Shown here piece by piece: positions 47,401-58,829 of a stretch of DNA of 64,000 nucleotides. The stretch lies in NCBI RefSeq assembly GCF_020921035.1, contig NC_063150.1, forward strand, positions 24,599,826-24,663,825, given 5' to 3'. The notes beneath the pieces were generated by a model, which was not told where the DNA came from, ran no database searches, and worked only from the letters and a program-made list of their open reading frames with translations. Within the stretch, counting starts at the first letter, position 1. The number at the start of each line of letters is the position of its first letter. Made by a program: the position numbers and the translations under genes. The stretch is from Rhodamnia argentea (Eukaryota; Streptophyta; Magnoliopsida; Myrtales; Myrtaceae).

Positions 47401-49406
47401 ACGGCATCAGGGAGGCCCTAATGCCGATATAATCAATTCTCGTCAGCCTCCATCCAGCTCACCAGGCCTCGCTACATGAACACTTAGGTCATTTGGCTCA
47501 TGCTCGGCCAGTGTAGCTTCCAACAGTAAATCCATTGGAAAACATAATTCACGTGGCCTCTATAGTTGGTATTGTTGAGTAGTTGATGATTGAGAACATT
47601 CTATTTTTATCACTAAGTAGATAGACATGCACCCTGGGGGAAAAAGGCAGATAAACACATAATATGATCCTAAAATGGGCAGGTATCATGGGTTAAAAGC
47701 TTATTTAGGTGAACTCCCACATAACTCTACCTTATTTAGGCCCACGTCAACAAGCGTTTGAGAAGAATTTGGAGCTCTTGCCTTTAGTGTGACACCTAGA
47801 AAGTCACAATAGCATGTGCATTAATTAGACGGGGCATAAGTGGAAAAGAAAGCATTATTGGAGATACTTATAATAGCTACAAGAAACTTCTCAAGCAAAC
47901 ACCAAGTGATAGCTGTCTCTGAGCAAGAATTTTCTACCCTGCATCCGTCTGTGTTGCCTAGAGAGAAAACAACATTTATGCAAACATCTTCAGGACAATT
48001 GCGCCAAAATAATAACTACATCCAGTTGCACAATATTCTCCCCTGTGGTTCAAATTTTACACTTAACTCAGAAGCTAACAGATGGAGGGACCCCTTTTTC
48101 CCTCACATGACATATCCTAATTCAACGCGTTATAATTGATATCTCAGTCTCTAACTACACTTTTTCAAACTTCACCCCAATGCTAGAAGTGAGTGAAGAT
48201 GAATAATAAGGTACTTTTCTCTTGTGACATTTTTGGACTCCACCTGTGAAATCTGCTGCAGCTTCTTTTAACTGGAAGGTAAACCTTTAGAAAAGCCACA
48301 AATATCATGCGCAAGTTCATACCAACAACATATGGGTAGGTTTCACGATGGTAAAAGCATTGGTAAAAGGGGAACCTTCTCGATATGGGGCCCATTCATG
48401 CCTGCGCAAATGGTGTGGAGCATCAAGTGGGGGCAACAAGCCCTGTTGAAATTTGAGTCAACAATGATAAGTGCTTAGATCACCCCAATTCACTGTCAAA
48501 TAATAACTGCAAAATATGCAGAGACCAGTGAAAAATAAACTAATTTTAAGTACAACTCTCACCACAAAACGCAAGCTGTTACGCTTAGGAAATAAAGTTT
48601 TCCTCAAATACTGCGGTGTCTCCAAGTACCGCAATATCCTAATAAGAAAAGCTGCACCGCTCTCATCCTCATCGGAACAATCCACTGTTCTTTCTGTTGG
48701 GTCCTCTCCCGGGCAATTCTTGTTATCAAACACCACCACCTGATAAACAAATAGAAGAAAAAAGAACCAACAACTGAAGCAAGTGACAACAAATGCTCAT
48801 GCTAGCAGCTAAAAGCAGCACATTTGCAAGCAATACGACATACTTCACCCACTGCCAGGCCTTACTAAACACAACAGATAACATCATACATAATATTCGA
48901 TCTTACAGTACGGCCAAAAACATGGAGAGAGAAAGAGACCTCGTCGATCCTAAAAATTGTCGCCGCACGAGCAATCTGACCAGCCAACTGTGAAGGTGGG
49001 AAAATGGAAAGAGAACAAACAGAGGAAGATATGAAAATTATCATAACAACTAAACTGCGACAAAAGCGACAATGCAAGCGAGCCGAAGCACAAGTTCGAG
49101 CTATTCTGGAGTTCAAATAGCAATCTACGCGAGAACTCAGAGAGAGAGAGAGAGAGAGAGTACGCGGGTGGCGAGCTCGTAAGACTGAGTGTTGTCGATG
49201 ATGGAACCGGCGACGGCGATGCTGACGGTGGGGCTTTCCCTGGACTCGCCTCCGCCGGCACTCTCTCTCCTCTTCTTCTTGCCGTTCCTTTTCTTCGGCT
49301 CGTCCCGAGGACCGCCGTTGACGAGGTCATCGCGAGGCTCGACATCACCCGCCTTCGATGCACCTGCTCCTGCTTCAGCTTCGAGTGGTCTCTTCTTCTT
49401 CGCCAT
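44477..49406 (-). CDS. SPOUT1: SPOUT-class RNA methyltransferase, C9orf114/SPOUT1 family, 366 aa
   Basis: Eleven exons on the minus strand: 49406-49164, 48987-48940, 48739-48563, 48442-48376, 47795-47731, 47041-46963, 46452-46334, 46221-46142, 45215-45146, 44706-44629, 44551-44477. They total 1101 nt, in frame. The N-terminus is charged with a likely nuclear signal (KKRNGKKKRRE, 38-48). The core starts at VSIAVAGSIIDN (61-72) and includes the conserved VVVFDN, YLETPQYLRK, GLLPPLDAPHHLR and HEWAPYREG. YWGYKVRYAS, GYDYAIGTSEHG (268-279), FGGLAGLEE (299-307) and CPHQGSRTIRTEEAI (331-345) form the SAM-binding trefoil-knot region. The animal member is SPOUT1/CENP-32, a predicted RNA methyltransferase with centrosome roles; the plant target RNA is not known to me. 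The exon 4 donor (GAAG|GTTCCC) is weak. Length is normal for the family. Confidence 0.92.
45535..45868. repeat. 167 bp tandem duplication in SPOUT1-type intron 8
   Basis: TCAATAAAGATAA... at 45535 repeats at 45702 with roughly 15-20% differences. Shared phrases are CATAGT/CACAGT-CCCAT, TTCTCTGTTCAGTCCT, AAAGCTACG and GGACACACGCA. It lies between exon 8 and exon 9 and does not touch splice sites. Confidence 0.8.
49139..49160. repeat. (GA)n microsatellite at the SPOUT1-type intron 1 donor
   Basis: On the coding strand intron 1 starts GTACT followed by about ten CT repeats, so the microsatellite begins 3-4 nt inside the intron and forms part of the donor surroundings. Confidence 0.75.
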
Positions 49407-49647
49407 CGCCAGTTCGCCAATACGTGAAGCGTCGATTTTTGAAACAGGAGGAGGTCACCCCGGTCAAGGGTTTAAAGCATCGACCTTTGTGGGGGGTTTT
49501 TGCCAGGAGTACAGAGGACGGAGCTCCTGCACTCCGCAATGCCAATTGTCCAAAAGAGGGTTTTTTTTCCCTTCTTCTAAAAAAAAAAAAGATAAATGAT
49601 CACTAAATTATGATCCAACATAAGATAAATTTTTAATTTATTCATTG

Positions 49648-49890
49648 TGATCCTCGACTTTGACTTAATGTACAATATCATCCTTAAAATATTAATTTAT
49701 TCAATATGATTCATGAACTTTTGATAAATATTCAATTTAATTCTTAAATTATACGAAAAATATTCGATTTATCATTCAATTAGTTCAAGTTTAGGGATAA
49801 TATTGAATATTTCGTATAGTTCATGGACTAAATAGAATATATACAAAAAATTTAGAGGCGATATTGTAAATTGGGTCAAAGTTCACAAAC
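49648..49890. mobile_element. AT-rich inverted-repeat MITE
   Basis: The left arm (GACTTTGACTTAATGTACAA) and the right arm (TTGTAAATTGGGTCAAAGTT) are inverse. The inverse match continues inwards past TTCATGAAC / GTTCATGGAC and TATACGAAAAATATTCG / GAATATTTCGTATA. The ends are approximate. Confidence 0.6.
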
Positions 49891-49956
49891 CCTTTATATA
49901 TATTTTTATTTTTTGCAATAATAGTATATATATAACTAAAACAATGAGATACCTAA

Positions 49957-50424
49957 GGTTGCATATGGTAAAGTTTCTCTTCCGGGAACAATTTCTGAGC
50001 ATAAATCATTTTTTCTTATTTTGTTCCTATGATCATTTTTCGATCAATAGAACGCGTTAGTAACGGCACACAATTTCTATTCCCGAAATAGAAAAAGAAA
50101 ATAAATGCGTTTGGTACGACCTAAAAATTTCTATTCCTCATTTTTTTATTTAATTATTAAAATTTCGGTGGAAACGGCGGGGACCGGCTAGTTGCTGCGA
50201 CGATCAACGACCGTCAACAGGAGCGATGGACTTATGGTTGTAAAGACAAGCTTGCGCTATTCCTCTTTTTATTCTTGAAAACAAAGAAGCTACTTTTTTT
50301 TTTTTATACCTTTTCTTGTTTCTATTCCCCAAAATAAAAAATTAATTAACGTACTCAAATGAGTTTTTGTTGTGAGGAACAAAAGAACAGAAATAGATAA
50401 TAAAAAACATTACCAAACATGTCC
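49957..50424. mobile_element. PIF/Harbinger-like MITE (468 bp)
   Basis: The left end GGTTGCATATGGTAA and the right end TTACCAAACATGTCC are inverse, with TAA on both sides (49954-49956 and 50425-50427). The interior has the TTTCTATTCC and GAACAAAA phrases also seen in the element at 34421-34823. There is no transposase. Confidence 0.8.
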
Positions 50425-50564
50425 TAAATAAATACATGTGGATTTTATCAAAATTTGACAATTTCTTAGCCTGGGCTCATGCCGAAGGTTTTGTAGGATC
50501 GTGCTCTCCTACTCATCAAGTCCTGGCATTTGCCTTGACGGCCAAGTATAGGTTGAACGCTTTA

Positions 50565-51477
50565 GACTGCGTTTAGTCGTTCGGATTTCTAGTCGGGATA
50601 GAATTGGATAGGATACGATAAGAAATCCAATGATTCTATCTTCCGTTTGGTGAGCTACGAATTTAAAGTCGAATAAGAAAAGGTAAGGCATGGCTGGGAT
50701 CGACTCTATTTTGTTGAAATATCAAGATGCTTTAAAAATTATTCAATAATAAGTTTTAATGAGTGAGTTATTCTTGAGCGGAGATTTGTGCCATCCGAAT
50801 TTAGGCACAATATCAACAGAGTAGACCCCGTAGAGTCGGGGATCTCAATTCGAATTTTTTGATAATAACTCGTTGGCCTTGCTCATTGTCTTGTGGCGTG
50901 AGTAAACAAATGCTGAACAATCTAATTATTCGGCCTCTTTTCGTAAGTTTGAAGATACACTCATGCAGGTCATCTAAGAGAGCCCTTTCGAATGTCAAAC
51001 CCCTTTTGAAAGTTGATGATCAATCTCAAAATTCTTTATAACATGTCGAGATCCCTTTGAATATTGGAAAGGTTTAAGCGGTTAAAAAACGAGGAACGTC
51101 ATCTCATATAACGCCAAACAATCGATTAAAGAACAAAATCTTTGAGATACCCAGCTTTGCGGCCAAAGATCCTAGCCTAACGTCACCGGAGAGGCGGCCC
51201 ACTTGATGGTCACCACCGCCAGAGAGGCGACCCAACGTGCTAGAGACACGGCCCAACGCAGAGGAGAGTCGGTAGTTGTGAGAAAAACTACGTTCTCCTC
51301 ATGTTTGCCCTTTTGAGAAATTCTATCTTGATCTATTCTACCCTCTCCCTTGGGATTATTTTATCCCGATAATATCTTCCTACATCCCCGCTTTATTCTA
51401 TCATGAACAATTGCCAAATACAAGATAGGATAAAACATATTATATCCTAACTTATATTCTGACGACCAAACGTAGTC
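50565..51477. mobile_element. PIF/Harbinger-like non-autonomous element (913 bp)
   Basis: The left end GACTGCGTTTAGTCGTTCGG and the inverse of the right end (GACTACGTTTGGTCGTCAG) are TIRs. TTA flanks both sides (50562-50564 and 51478-51480). Sub-terminal inverse stretches (ATAGGATACGATAAGA against TAGGATAAAACATATTATATCC) extend the hairpin. The interior has a GC-richer patch near 51185-51275 with repeated GGCCCAACG-type words. No transposase frame was seen. Confidence 0.8.
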
Positions 51478-51480
51478 TTA

Positions 51481-52595
51481 GTGCCATCCATTTTCAGTGC
51501 TAATTGATTCTGCAGGTAAGCTATTACACATTCCTTATCGAATTTCGACATCCATGACCACCGTCTTGTTGTCTTAATGCTTTTTCTTTCTCATGTTCGA
51601 TGGAGTTTTGTTTTAATCAAATAAAGATGCTTTAATCTTAACGAATAATCCATTTAAACGTTAAAGTTAACAAAACAAAATCGAGAACTCGTGAATTTGA
51701 CCTTTTTCTTTTCGTATTTCGTTAATCTTTCCGTAAAACACTTGTTACACTGATTAGAAAATGATTTGTCAACATCATTAATGCGCAAAAACTCACTTAG
51801 GTTAAACGAGTGATTTAGGATGTGCAAATTAAAATCAAATGCGAGACATTTGCTAATCATGCCCAGCAAATCAACATAATTTCGACATGAAAGCCATTGA
51901 TGTAAAGACATTTTGCTCTCTTGTTCTCCTTTCCTTGTTATCAACAGTATAATGTCGAAACTTGCCATTCCTGCGTACGTATGAAGTACACCCCCCTTTT
52001 TCATACCTCATAAAAGTCAATGACTATAGCCTCCATCGGATTTCATTGAAACATAGACATCTCAGTGAAATGGAATGTACCGGCATCGGCATGGATGAAG
52101 GAGCTGACACAAAACCATGCAGAATATGAAACCGAAACTAATGGAATTATATACAAAAGGGGACGGATGTATATCATCTTACATAACCCAAAACTCGACT
52201 CACGGTGCAGAGTTTCCAAAGGCCTAATGGTCAGTTTGTTGTCATGTTAAGTGTGGGGATCTGTGTATATGTGACTGAGCTAACCTGATAAATCATGTAC
52301 GGAACCGCAATGCAGAAGGTGCTGTGTTCTCTGCACTATCGACCAAAAAGTTCTTCGGCATGGAGGTTGTACGCTTTTGTTTTCCCCTTTCTACGAGATG
52401 CTTCACTCACTGGCAAAGCTAGATGCACTCAAAATCCACGGATGCAATTATCTTCGGCAGCAAACAGTTCATGAGCCTTATTATTCCCGGAAGAACAAGT
52501 GCTCGGGCATTAGTCTCTTTGTCCATGCCACTCAAAGGCAGTATCTTGGAACTTGTAGAAAGCCAAAGTATAACTGAAACTGCACCGATATCAAA
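51481..52595. other. Spacer and KAPP 3' region
   Basis: No gene was recognised. The part near 52250-52595 is probably KAPP 3' UTR on the minus strand. A plus-strand open frame of 139 codons starting at 52423 lies antisense to the KAPP last exon and its flank and shows no domain. Confidence 0.5.
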
Positions 52596-55500
52596 TCAAG
52601 AACCAATTCTGCCGGAAGAAGCTCCAGATGAGTTGCTGAAGTCCAAAAGTATTATTGATGTGTTGTCCTTTGTTCGAAGATTTCTAGCTTCGCTCAGCAA
52701 AGAATTGGCTATCTTGTCTGCCACATTCTCCCTCTCTGCAGAGTATCTCTCCATGGTCTATGAAGTTCAATATTTCACAACATTTAGAATAGATATGAAA
52801 GGCATATTGCCCATGCACAAGGCAAGCAAAAGAGTACAGTAAAGATGGGAGGACAAACCTGGAGGACTAGCTGAACTGACTTCTTCATACTAATAACGTC
52901 CCATAAGCCATCACTGTAGTAATTGAAAAATCCGGCCTCATTAGAGAAGTTATGGGAACAACAGAGAGGTAAATGGAAGATCGCTAAGTCACATCTATTT
53001 TCCAATGGAAAGGCAAGAGGCGTTTTTCAAGATCTCAATCATGAAGCTATATCCAAAAGGATATTTGATAATAAATCAACTGAATAAAGAAACACGGATC
53101 TCAGACAAAATTGTTTGTATACAGGGATATATTTGTCAAGCAATTTTAGGGAGATCCAAAGACGCTCAAAGATAACAAGCTAAAGCAACTTTTAAGTCAG
53201 AAGCAAAACCTTGCCATTAGCGCAAAGGCCCTGCTTGCCTTGTCAATATGTACAACTTGACTTATGTAAGGCTCTGAGCTAAATCGTCCATCCTGTTGTT
53301 TAAGAAATTTGTCCCCAAGCATTCTAGCAAGGTTTAATCCTGACACGTCAAACAGAAAGGCAGGGAGTAATGTCATAAGCACCTATCCAGAAATACACAA
53401 TCATGAACAACTAGGATGAAGAGATTAATTACCACAGAGACGCGTTTCCCCATCCTTCAGTGCTTCTCCTATCTCTCTAATACGAAGTCTTTCAGAATAA
53501 CTAGTAACTTTATGATCTTCTGTCATCTTAATCAGATTCTCATCAATACTGTAAAGATAAAAACAACTATCATATGAATGAGGAACCCATATGAGGAAAC
53601 TACTTGCATAAGCACGCTATGCATAAATTTATATTCATGCACTCATGTTCTTTTTTTCCTGTTTGTTAAAACAACTATGAGAGTACCTAAAAGAATTATT
53701 ATAAGGACCATACAAATTACTCTTTTCTAAATTCTACGAAATTCAAGAGCTCAGTAAGAACTAATAACACAAAATTTTCTCCAAAATAGCCCTTTTAACA
53801 CCTTTTAAATACTTCTCTCAAGTTTGACAAAAAAAAAAAAAAACTTCTCTCAGTAAGGAGATGAGTAATAACTACTAAAAAAATTAATCACTTATTGAAA
53901 AAAGAGATCAACGAATTTTCTTCAGTATCATTTATTCAATTACTTTAGAAGACTACACTTATTAACAAATCTCATTACATGGACACAGATCATCCATAGA
54001 TCTCTCCCGTAAGGATTGTCACCCAAAGTCATGGTAACATAAGTGCATGATGATAAGATAATATCACTTCAACATCTCTGGATCATTACATAATTATCCA
54101 ATGCTCAAAATCCCAGATAGCTTCCATCATCACAGGCTAAACTCTTGATCACAATATAAGAAGCTTTAAATGACATGGTAAGAAAATGGAAGGGAAATGA
54201 TAGGCAAATTGCCAAATTGTTGTTACCCAGTTTGCTTCACAAGATGAGAGGACGGTGCGCCATCCCTCTTCCATTAGAGGACAAGGCCAAGACTATGTCC
54301 ACGCAAAGTTTTATAAAAATTGAAGCAAAGGACCTTATGAAATGAACTACAAGATCTAATATGCCCTAGAACTGCTATAGTAGAGTGAGGACATACTCTA
54401 TTACACAAGCTGAGTCTCCAACATTTGCACACTGAGCAAAAAACCTTTCCTCACCATCAGCCCAAATGAGGAGCGCAGTTGCTGTACAACCCTGTAATTT
54501 ATAAATAATCAAAAACACTCTGAGGCCAGTAGAAACAGGTACCAAGTAAGAGATAACTGCCAACTAATGTTGAAAAAAATCCTTCTGTTTATACTATTCA
54601 GAAGCAGAAGAATAAGACGGGGGGTTCTAGGCAGGAGTACCATTTTTTTATCATGAAAAGGGCGAGAGATTGATCAGCAAAACCAGATGCAAATTGATAA
54701 TTTATATGCAACAGAAGAAAACAAAAAATAAACAGAACAATGACACAGAAGGCAACAAACTATGAAAAGAAAGGGGACAGAAACCTCATAGTAGTGATTC
54801 ATGCAGGCCTCGGTTTGTAAGAATGCATCACGAAGAACATGTGATGCATCATTGAGTGATAACACCCTTTCTCTGTTCAGTGAATCCGATAATAGAGTAG
54901 CAACCATCTCCGGCAACAGTCTGCAGGTTGTAACTAATATGATTACTGTAACATTTAATGGCGCATGCAATGCTAAGTCAAAACTGAAGATAATTGCGAG
55001 CTCCGCTGTTAGAACGTCCAAAATGCTCAGCACAGCAATAACTATGCACTATGAGCAGGTTCTGAGTGGCATTACACATAACAGATGGATTGTATAAAGA
55101 CCACTTTTTTTTTTTTCAATTGATTCATCCTGTAACACAGTTGCCAACTGCTTTTGTTAGGAACAAGTCAAGTGCTGTCTTCTAGACAAACCAACAGCAG
55201 ACAAAAGAGACAAATACTAAGCAACCTAAGGATGAGAATGTAGAACATCCAAGGGCAAAGGGTGAGAAAACATCCCAGTGATGTAGTTATTTCACCCATC
55301 TTAATTGGTTCAGTCCAAAAGCATATTAAGGTGCTGAAGCGAAAAATTATAGAGATTCTGCACATGAATTGCTTAATAAATTGAAACCACAGCTCGATGT
55401 GGTATTTGACTCATTTTGTCCCAAAATTTTAATTTTCAATGTCATTCTACCTACTTTTAACGTATAAAGGTCAACGGCATCAAATGTTTCTATTTTAGTC

Positions 55501-58500
55501 AGTTAAAGTTGCAAGGAAACCTACATTCAAGACTCAAATTTAGATTCAACAACAAAAACTTGTTTCGGGGTGAAAATAACTACGATCCGACATGGGCACA
55601 TTGTCTAAGATCAACAGCGAAACAATATTTATCTGTGTATTGAGATAACATTTCCTTTTGAGTGTTTCATAAGAATGTTATAGAAGGATCATGCCAGGTT
55701 GTGAAACAAGGCAAAGTAACAAAGTAGCGTTGACAGAGAATAACTACTGACTTGCTAGCAGATTTTGCAGCACCAACTCCCCCATGTCCATCACAGATAC
55801 CAAAAAGTCCAAACTGCAAGTTGACCAATATAACAATGACCAGGCTTCAGATAACATTCAGTCAGACTTTTCCATGCTAAACTGTACCATCTGCAAACCT
55901 GATCAAGTCCAGGAAGAGGCCAATGGGAATAACAGACATCCTCCATGGGAAGCTTCTTTGCTCCACGACGCAAAGACATCGGATCACATGCCACACCAAC
56001 TCCAAAAGGGACACGATACTCAGCTAGGGATGTTATTCGGACCTGTCAATGAAACAGGTAGTAAGTACAAAAGAAGCTGTGGATGCAACACCAGTCAAGT
56101 TCTTAACAACAAAGATACAAATTTAAATCCTCCAATGGTTCCCAGAATAATCTTGTCATCATCAGAGCATTTTAAAAAAAAAAAAAATCAACAGAATCGC
56201 GTGATCAAACTTGTAGCTGATTAACAACATTCAAATTATTTCCTTTGGAAGAAAGGCTGACTTTATTTTTTGTATCAAGTTCAATATCATATTTAGCTAA
56301 TGCAAGTATGTAGGCAGAGAGATATAACAGGAACCATAAATTGTAAATGAGGAAAAAAGAGCAAAACACAGTGAAGAACATATTAAGTAGTAGTTAACTG
56401 ATATTGCAAATGAATATGCTAAGACATGGCATGTAAATAATTCTTCCTCCTAGAAGACTGAGTTCTTAGGATGATGATTAGGCAGGGGCAATCAATATAA
56501 CTTGAGAAAAGAAGAATATAGACTTACATGTACATTGGATGTCGTACCCAAGGTAATTATGTCTCCACTGGCAAGTTCAACAGGATCACCTCTGAGTCTT
56601 CTTCCAGAGTCAGGATGGTTGATAGGGTGAGAGTTCAACAGTGTGCCATTTAAGCTACCCAAGTCTATCAACTCCCATTTTAGATTCTGAAACCACCATT
56701 TAGAGCCATAAAAGCATCGTGCACATGAGCAACTGGATACTTGGATAACGAGAGAAAAAAAGGCAATAATTAGGTTTCTTACATTCAAATTCCAGTTTAT
56801 CATTGCATGTCTTCCTGACACCTCGGTATCTTTCAGCAGTAAATCACTCGGAGTAACCCTTCCTAGGGTTAGAGGGAGCTTAGAAGTATCAGTTGATCGT
56901 ATGGAGAAGCATGTCCCTCGAGAAGGGCCCGAGATAACCTCCAAGGTAAGACAGCTCCCTGCACTTCTAAAAGAGAAATATGATGATTTGTTTTACACTT
57001 TCAGCCACATGAATCAGATAATAGCAACAAGCCTTCTTGAAGAGAAGAAGATTTATTACTTTGTTGGCTGAAATCCTTGCTTGCATTCTCAAAAGCGCTA
57101 TCGCCATCCAAAGTGATTTTTGGGACGGCGCTTAACTCTTCCTTTCTACCGCGTTTTTGCTCTTCAAAAGAGAGGTTAGATCCCAATGAACGCTTAAGTG
57201 TCTGACCAACATAAGCATCTTCCAGTGGCTCAGTAACAACATCTAAAACCACAGTAGAACCTACCAAAGGTGAAAATTAAAATTTCACTGAGCATCCAGA
57301 ACCACTTCTCTGCAGATTTCTAAGGGAGAAAAAGCACGGCAAGCAAGGAGGACAGAATGAGATATGGAACCTTGATCAAAGCCAGGAGATGAGGAGGGAA
57401 GCCTCTGTTTGTGGACAAGTCCTTCATTTCGCGGTGCAGAAAAATATCCTTCCGGTTGAAGACGTGATCCTTCGAGGTCATAATTTCTTGTCGGTTCATA
57501 GCTCTGAGCTCGACCTATATCGGCATCATCTGATACAAGGGGCCTCTCTAGATCTTCAACCTACAAAATCACTTTTCAGTACATAAACAGCATGGGAATG
57601 AAATTCCACATAAATCAACCAATCAGTTTGCGCAACTTCACGCTCTCGTTGGAAGGTATATTCCGCCTACCCACAAGAAAGTCCATAAAAATAAGAACAA
57701 ACTGCCGACCAACGATAGATAAGGGAATTAATAACTAGCCAGACCCGAAAAAATAACAACTTGTGTTCCATTTGATGACATTATCTAACGCATGCCCTAA
57801 AAAGGGAAGTTATGGAATTTATTTGTCAACACGATACAGGATACCTCCAGGAATGTGGGCATGAATGGAGAAAACAGCCCTAATTAGGCATGACGATGCT
57901 TATGTTGGTCAGACACTTAAGCGTTCATAAGTTGGATTCATGAATCAACGTTCATATCATGGCAAAAGCTATTTCGTATCAAGATACTTCTGAGCTCCTT
58001 AAGAGAAGCTAAAGCTGGAGCTTTAGCAATAAAATCCACAAAAGTAGAACACCTGGAGCCCGGGGTGATACACTGAATAGAGCAGTATACGCAAAACTGC
58101 TACGCAAGACGATTCGCCAAAGTAACCACCGAAAACAAGCCAAACCTTTCGCCACCATAACTTCACCAGCAGCTCGAACTCCAACAACGCCAAAAAATTC
58201 AAACATCGAAAATGCTAAGCTAATCTTCACACACAAACAAGCTGCACAATCCCAATCTCAGAAGTTCTCCCAGCAAGATACGACACACACAAAAACACGA
58301 ACCTAAAACCCTAGCGACCAGTGCAACAAAGATCTAAGCAAAATGCCACAAGCAAACGACGCGATTCAAAGGGAAAAAAAAAAACACGGCAGGCGAGGCA
58401 TCGAATTCCCAATCGCCGCGTCGCATTCCCGAATTCGGCAGCAACCCCACAAGCTCATTCCAGAGCCGAAGGGAAGGAAATCGAAACCAATGGAAAGAGC

Positions 58501-58729
58501 AGGAAAGCGAGAGAAATGGAGGGTTTGGGGGGGGGGGGGAAGGAGCCGAGAGCCGGACCTTGAGGGTGGTGCGATCAACGAAGCGGGAACGGAAGCGGAA
58601 GAATCGCCATGGCTTGCAGGCAACGAGGATGACGAGGAGGATGACGAGAAGCATAAGGAGACCTACGCATAAACCCACGTCTGCAATGGGAATGCTCATC
58701 GCCATCATCGCCATCGAACCTCTCCCCAT
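52596..58729 (-). CDS. KAPP: Kinase-associated protein phosphatase (FHA + PP2C), 598 aa
   Basis: Thirteen exons on the minus strand: 58729-58559, 57560-57371, 57260-57060, 56958-56783, 56686-56528, 56042-55899, 55813-55752, 54920-54785, 54491-54397, 53548-53433, 53339-53210, 52913-52859, 52757-52596. They total 1797 nt, in frame. An N-terminal anchor helix (about 17-38, LCVGLLMLLVILLVILVAC) is followed by basic residues. The kinase-interaction FHA domain (about 190-295) has G220-R221, S235, H238 and N259-G260. The PP2C domain (about 313-585) has MED (332-334), DGHGG (355-359), GDSACVI (438-444), ARMLGD, SDGLWDV (527-533) and KDNTSI. KAPP binds phosphorylated receptor-like kinases (CLV1, FLS2, BRI1-type) through the FHA domain and dephosphorylates them at membranes. 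The exon 3/4 junction has alternatives; I chose the one giving QQRSCLTLEV. Arabidopsis KAPP is 581 aa. Confidence 0.94.
58527..58539. repeat. Homopolymer run of 13 G in KAPP intron 1
   Basis: It is a C13 run on the coding strand, about 20 nt downstream of the intron 1 donor. Its length is prone to sequencing error and to slippage; it is intronic, so it does not affect the protein. Confidence 0.7.
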
Positions 58730-58815
58730 CTCTGCGAAAACTGACTACTGGACGCGGATTTGCGAGAACCTCGCTTTGAAATGGTCGCATTCCCTTTCAC
58801 GTCTTTGATTTTGCG

Positions 58816-58823
58816 CTTTTATA
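58816..58823 (-). promoter_or_regulatory. Candidate TATA box of KAPP
   Basis: TATAAAAG on the minus strand lies 87-94 bp upstream of the ATG at 58729. It fits a short leader and supports this ATG as the first coding codon. Confidence 0.5.
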
Positions 58824-58829
58824 TTTCCC

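Noticed and set aside
52423-52842. Plus-strand open frame of 139 codons
   Set aside because: It is antisense to the last KAPP exon and its intron. That exon encodes the conserved KDNTSI end of the PP2C domain.
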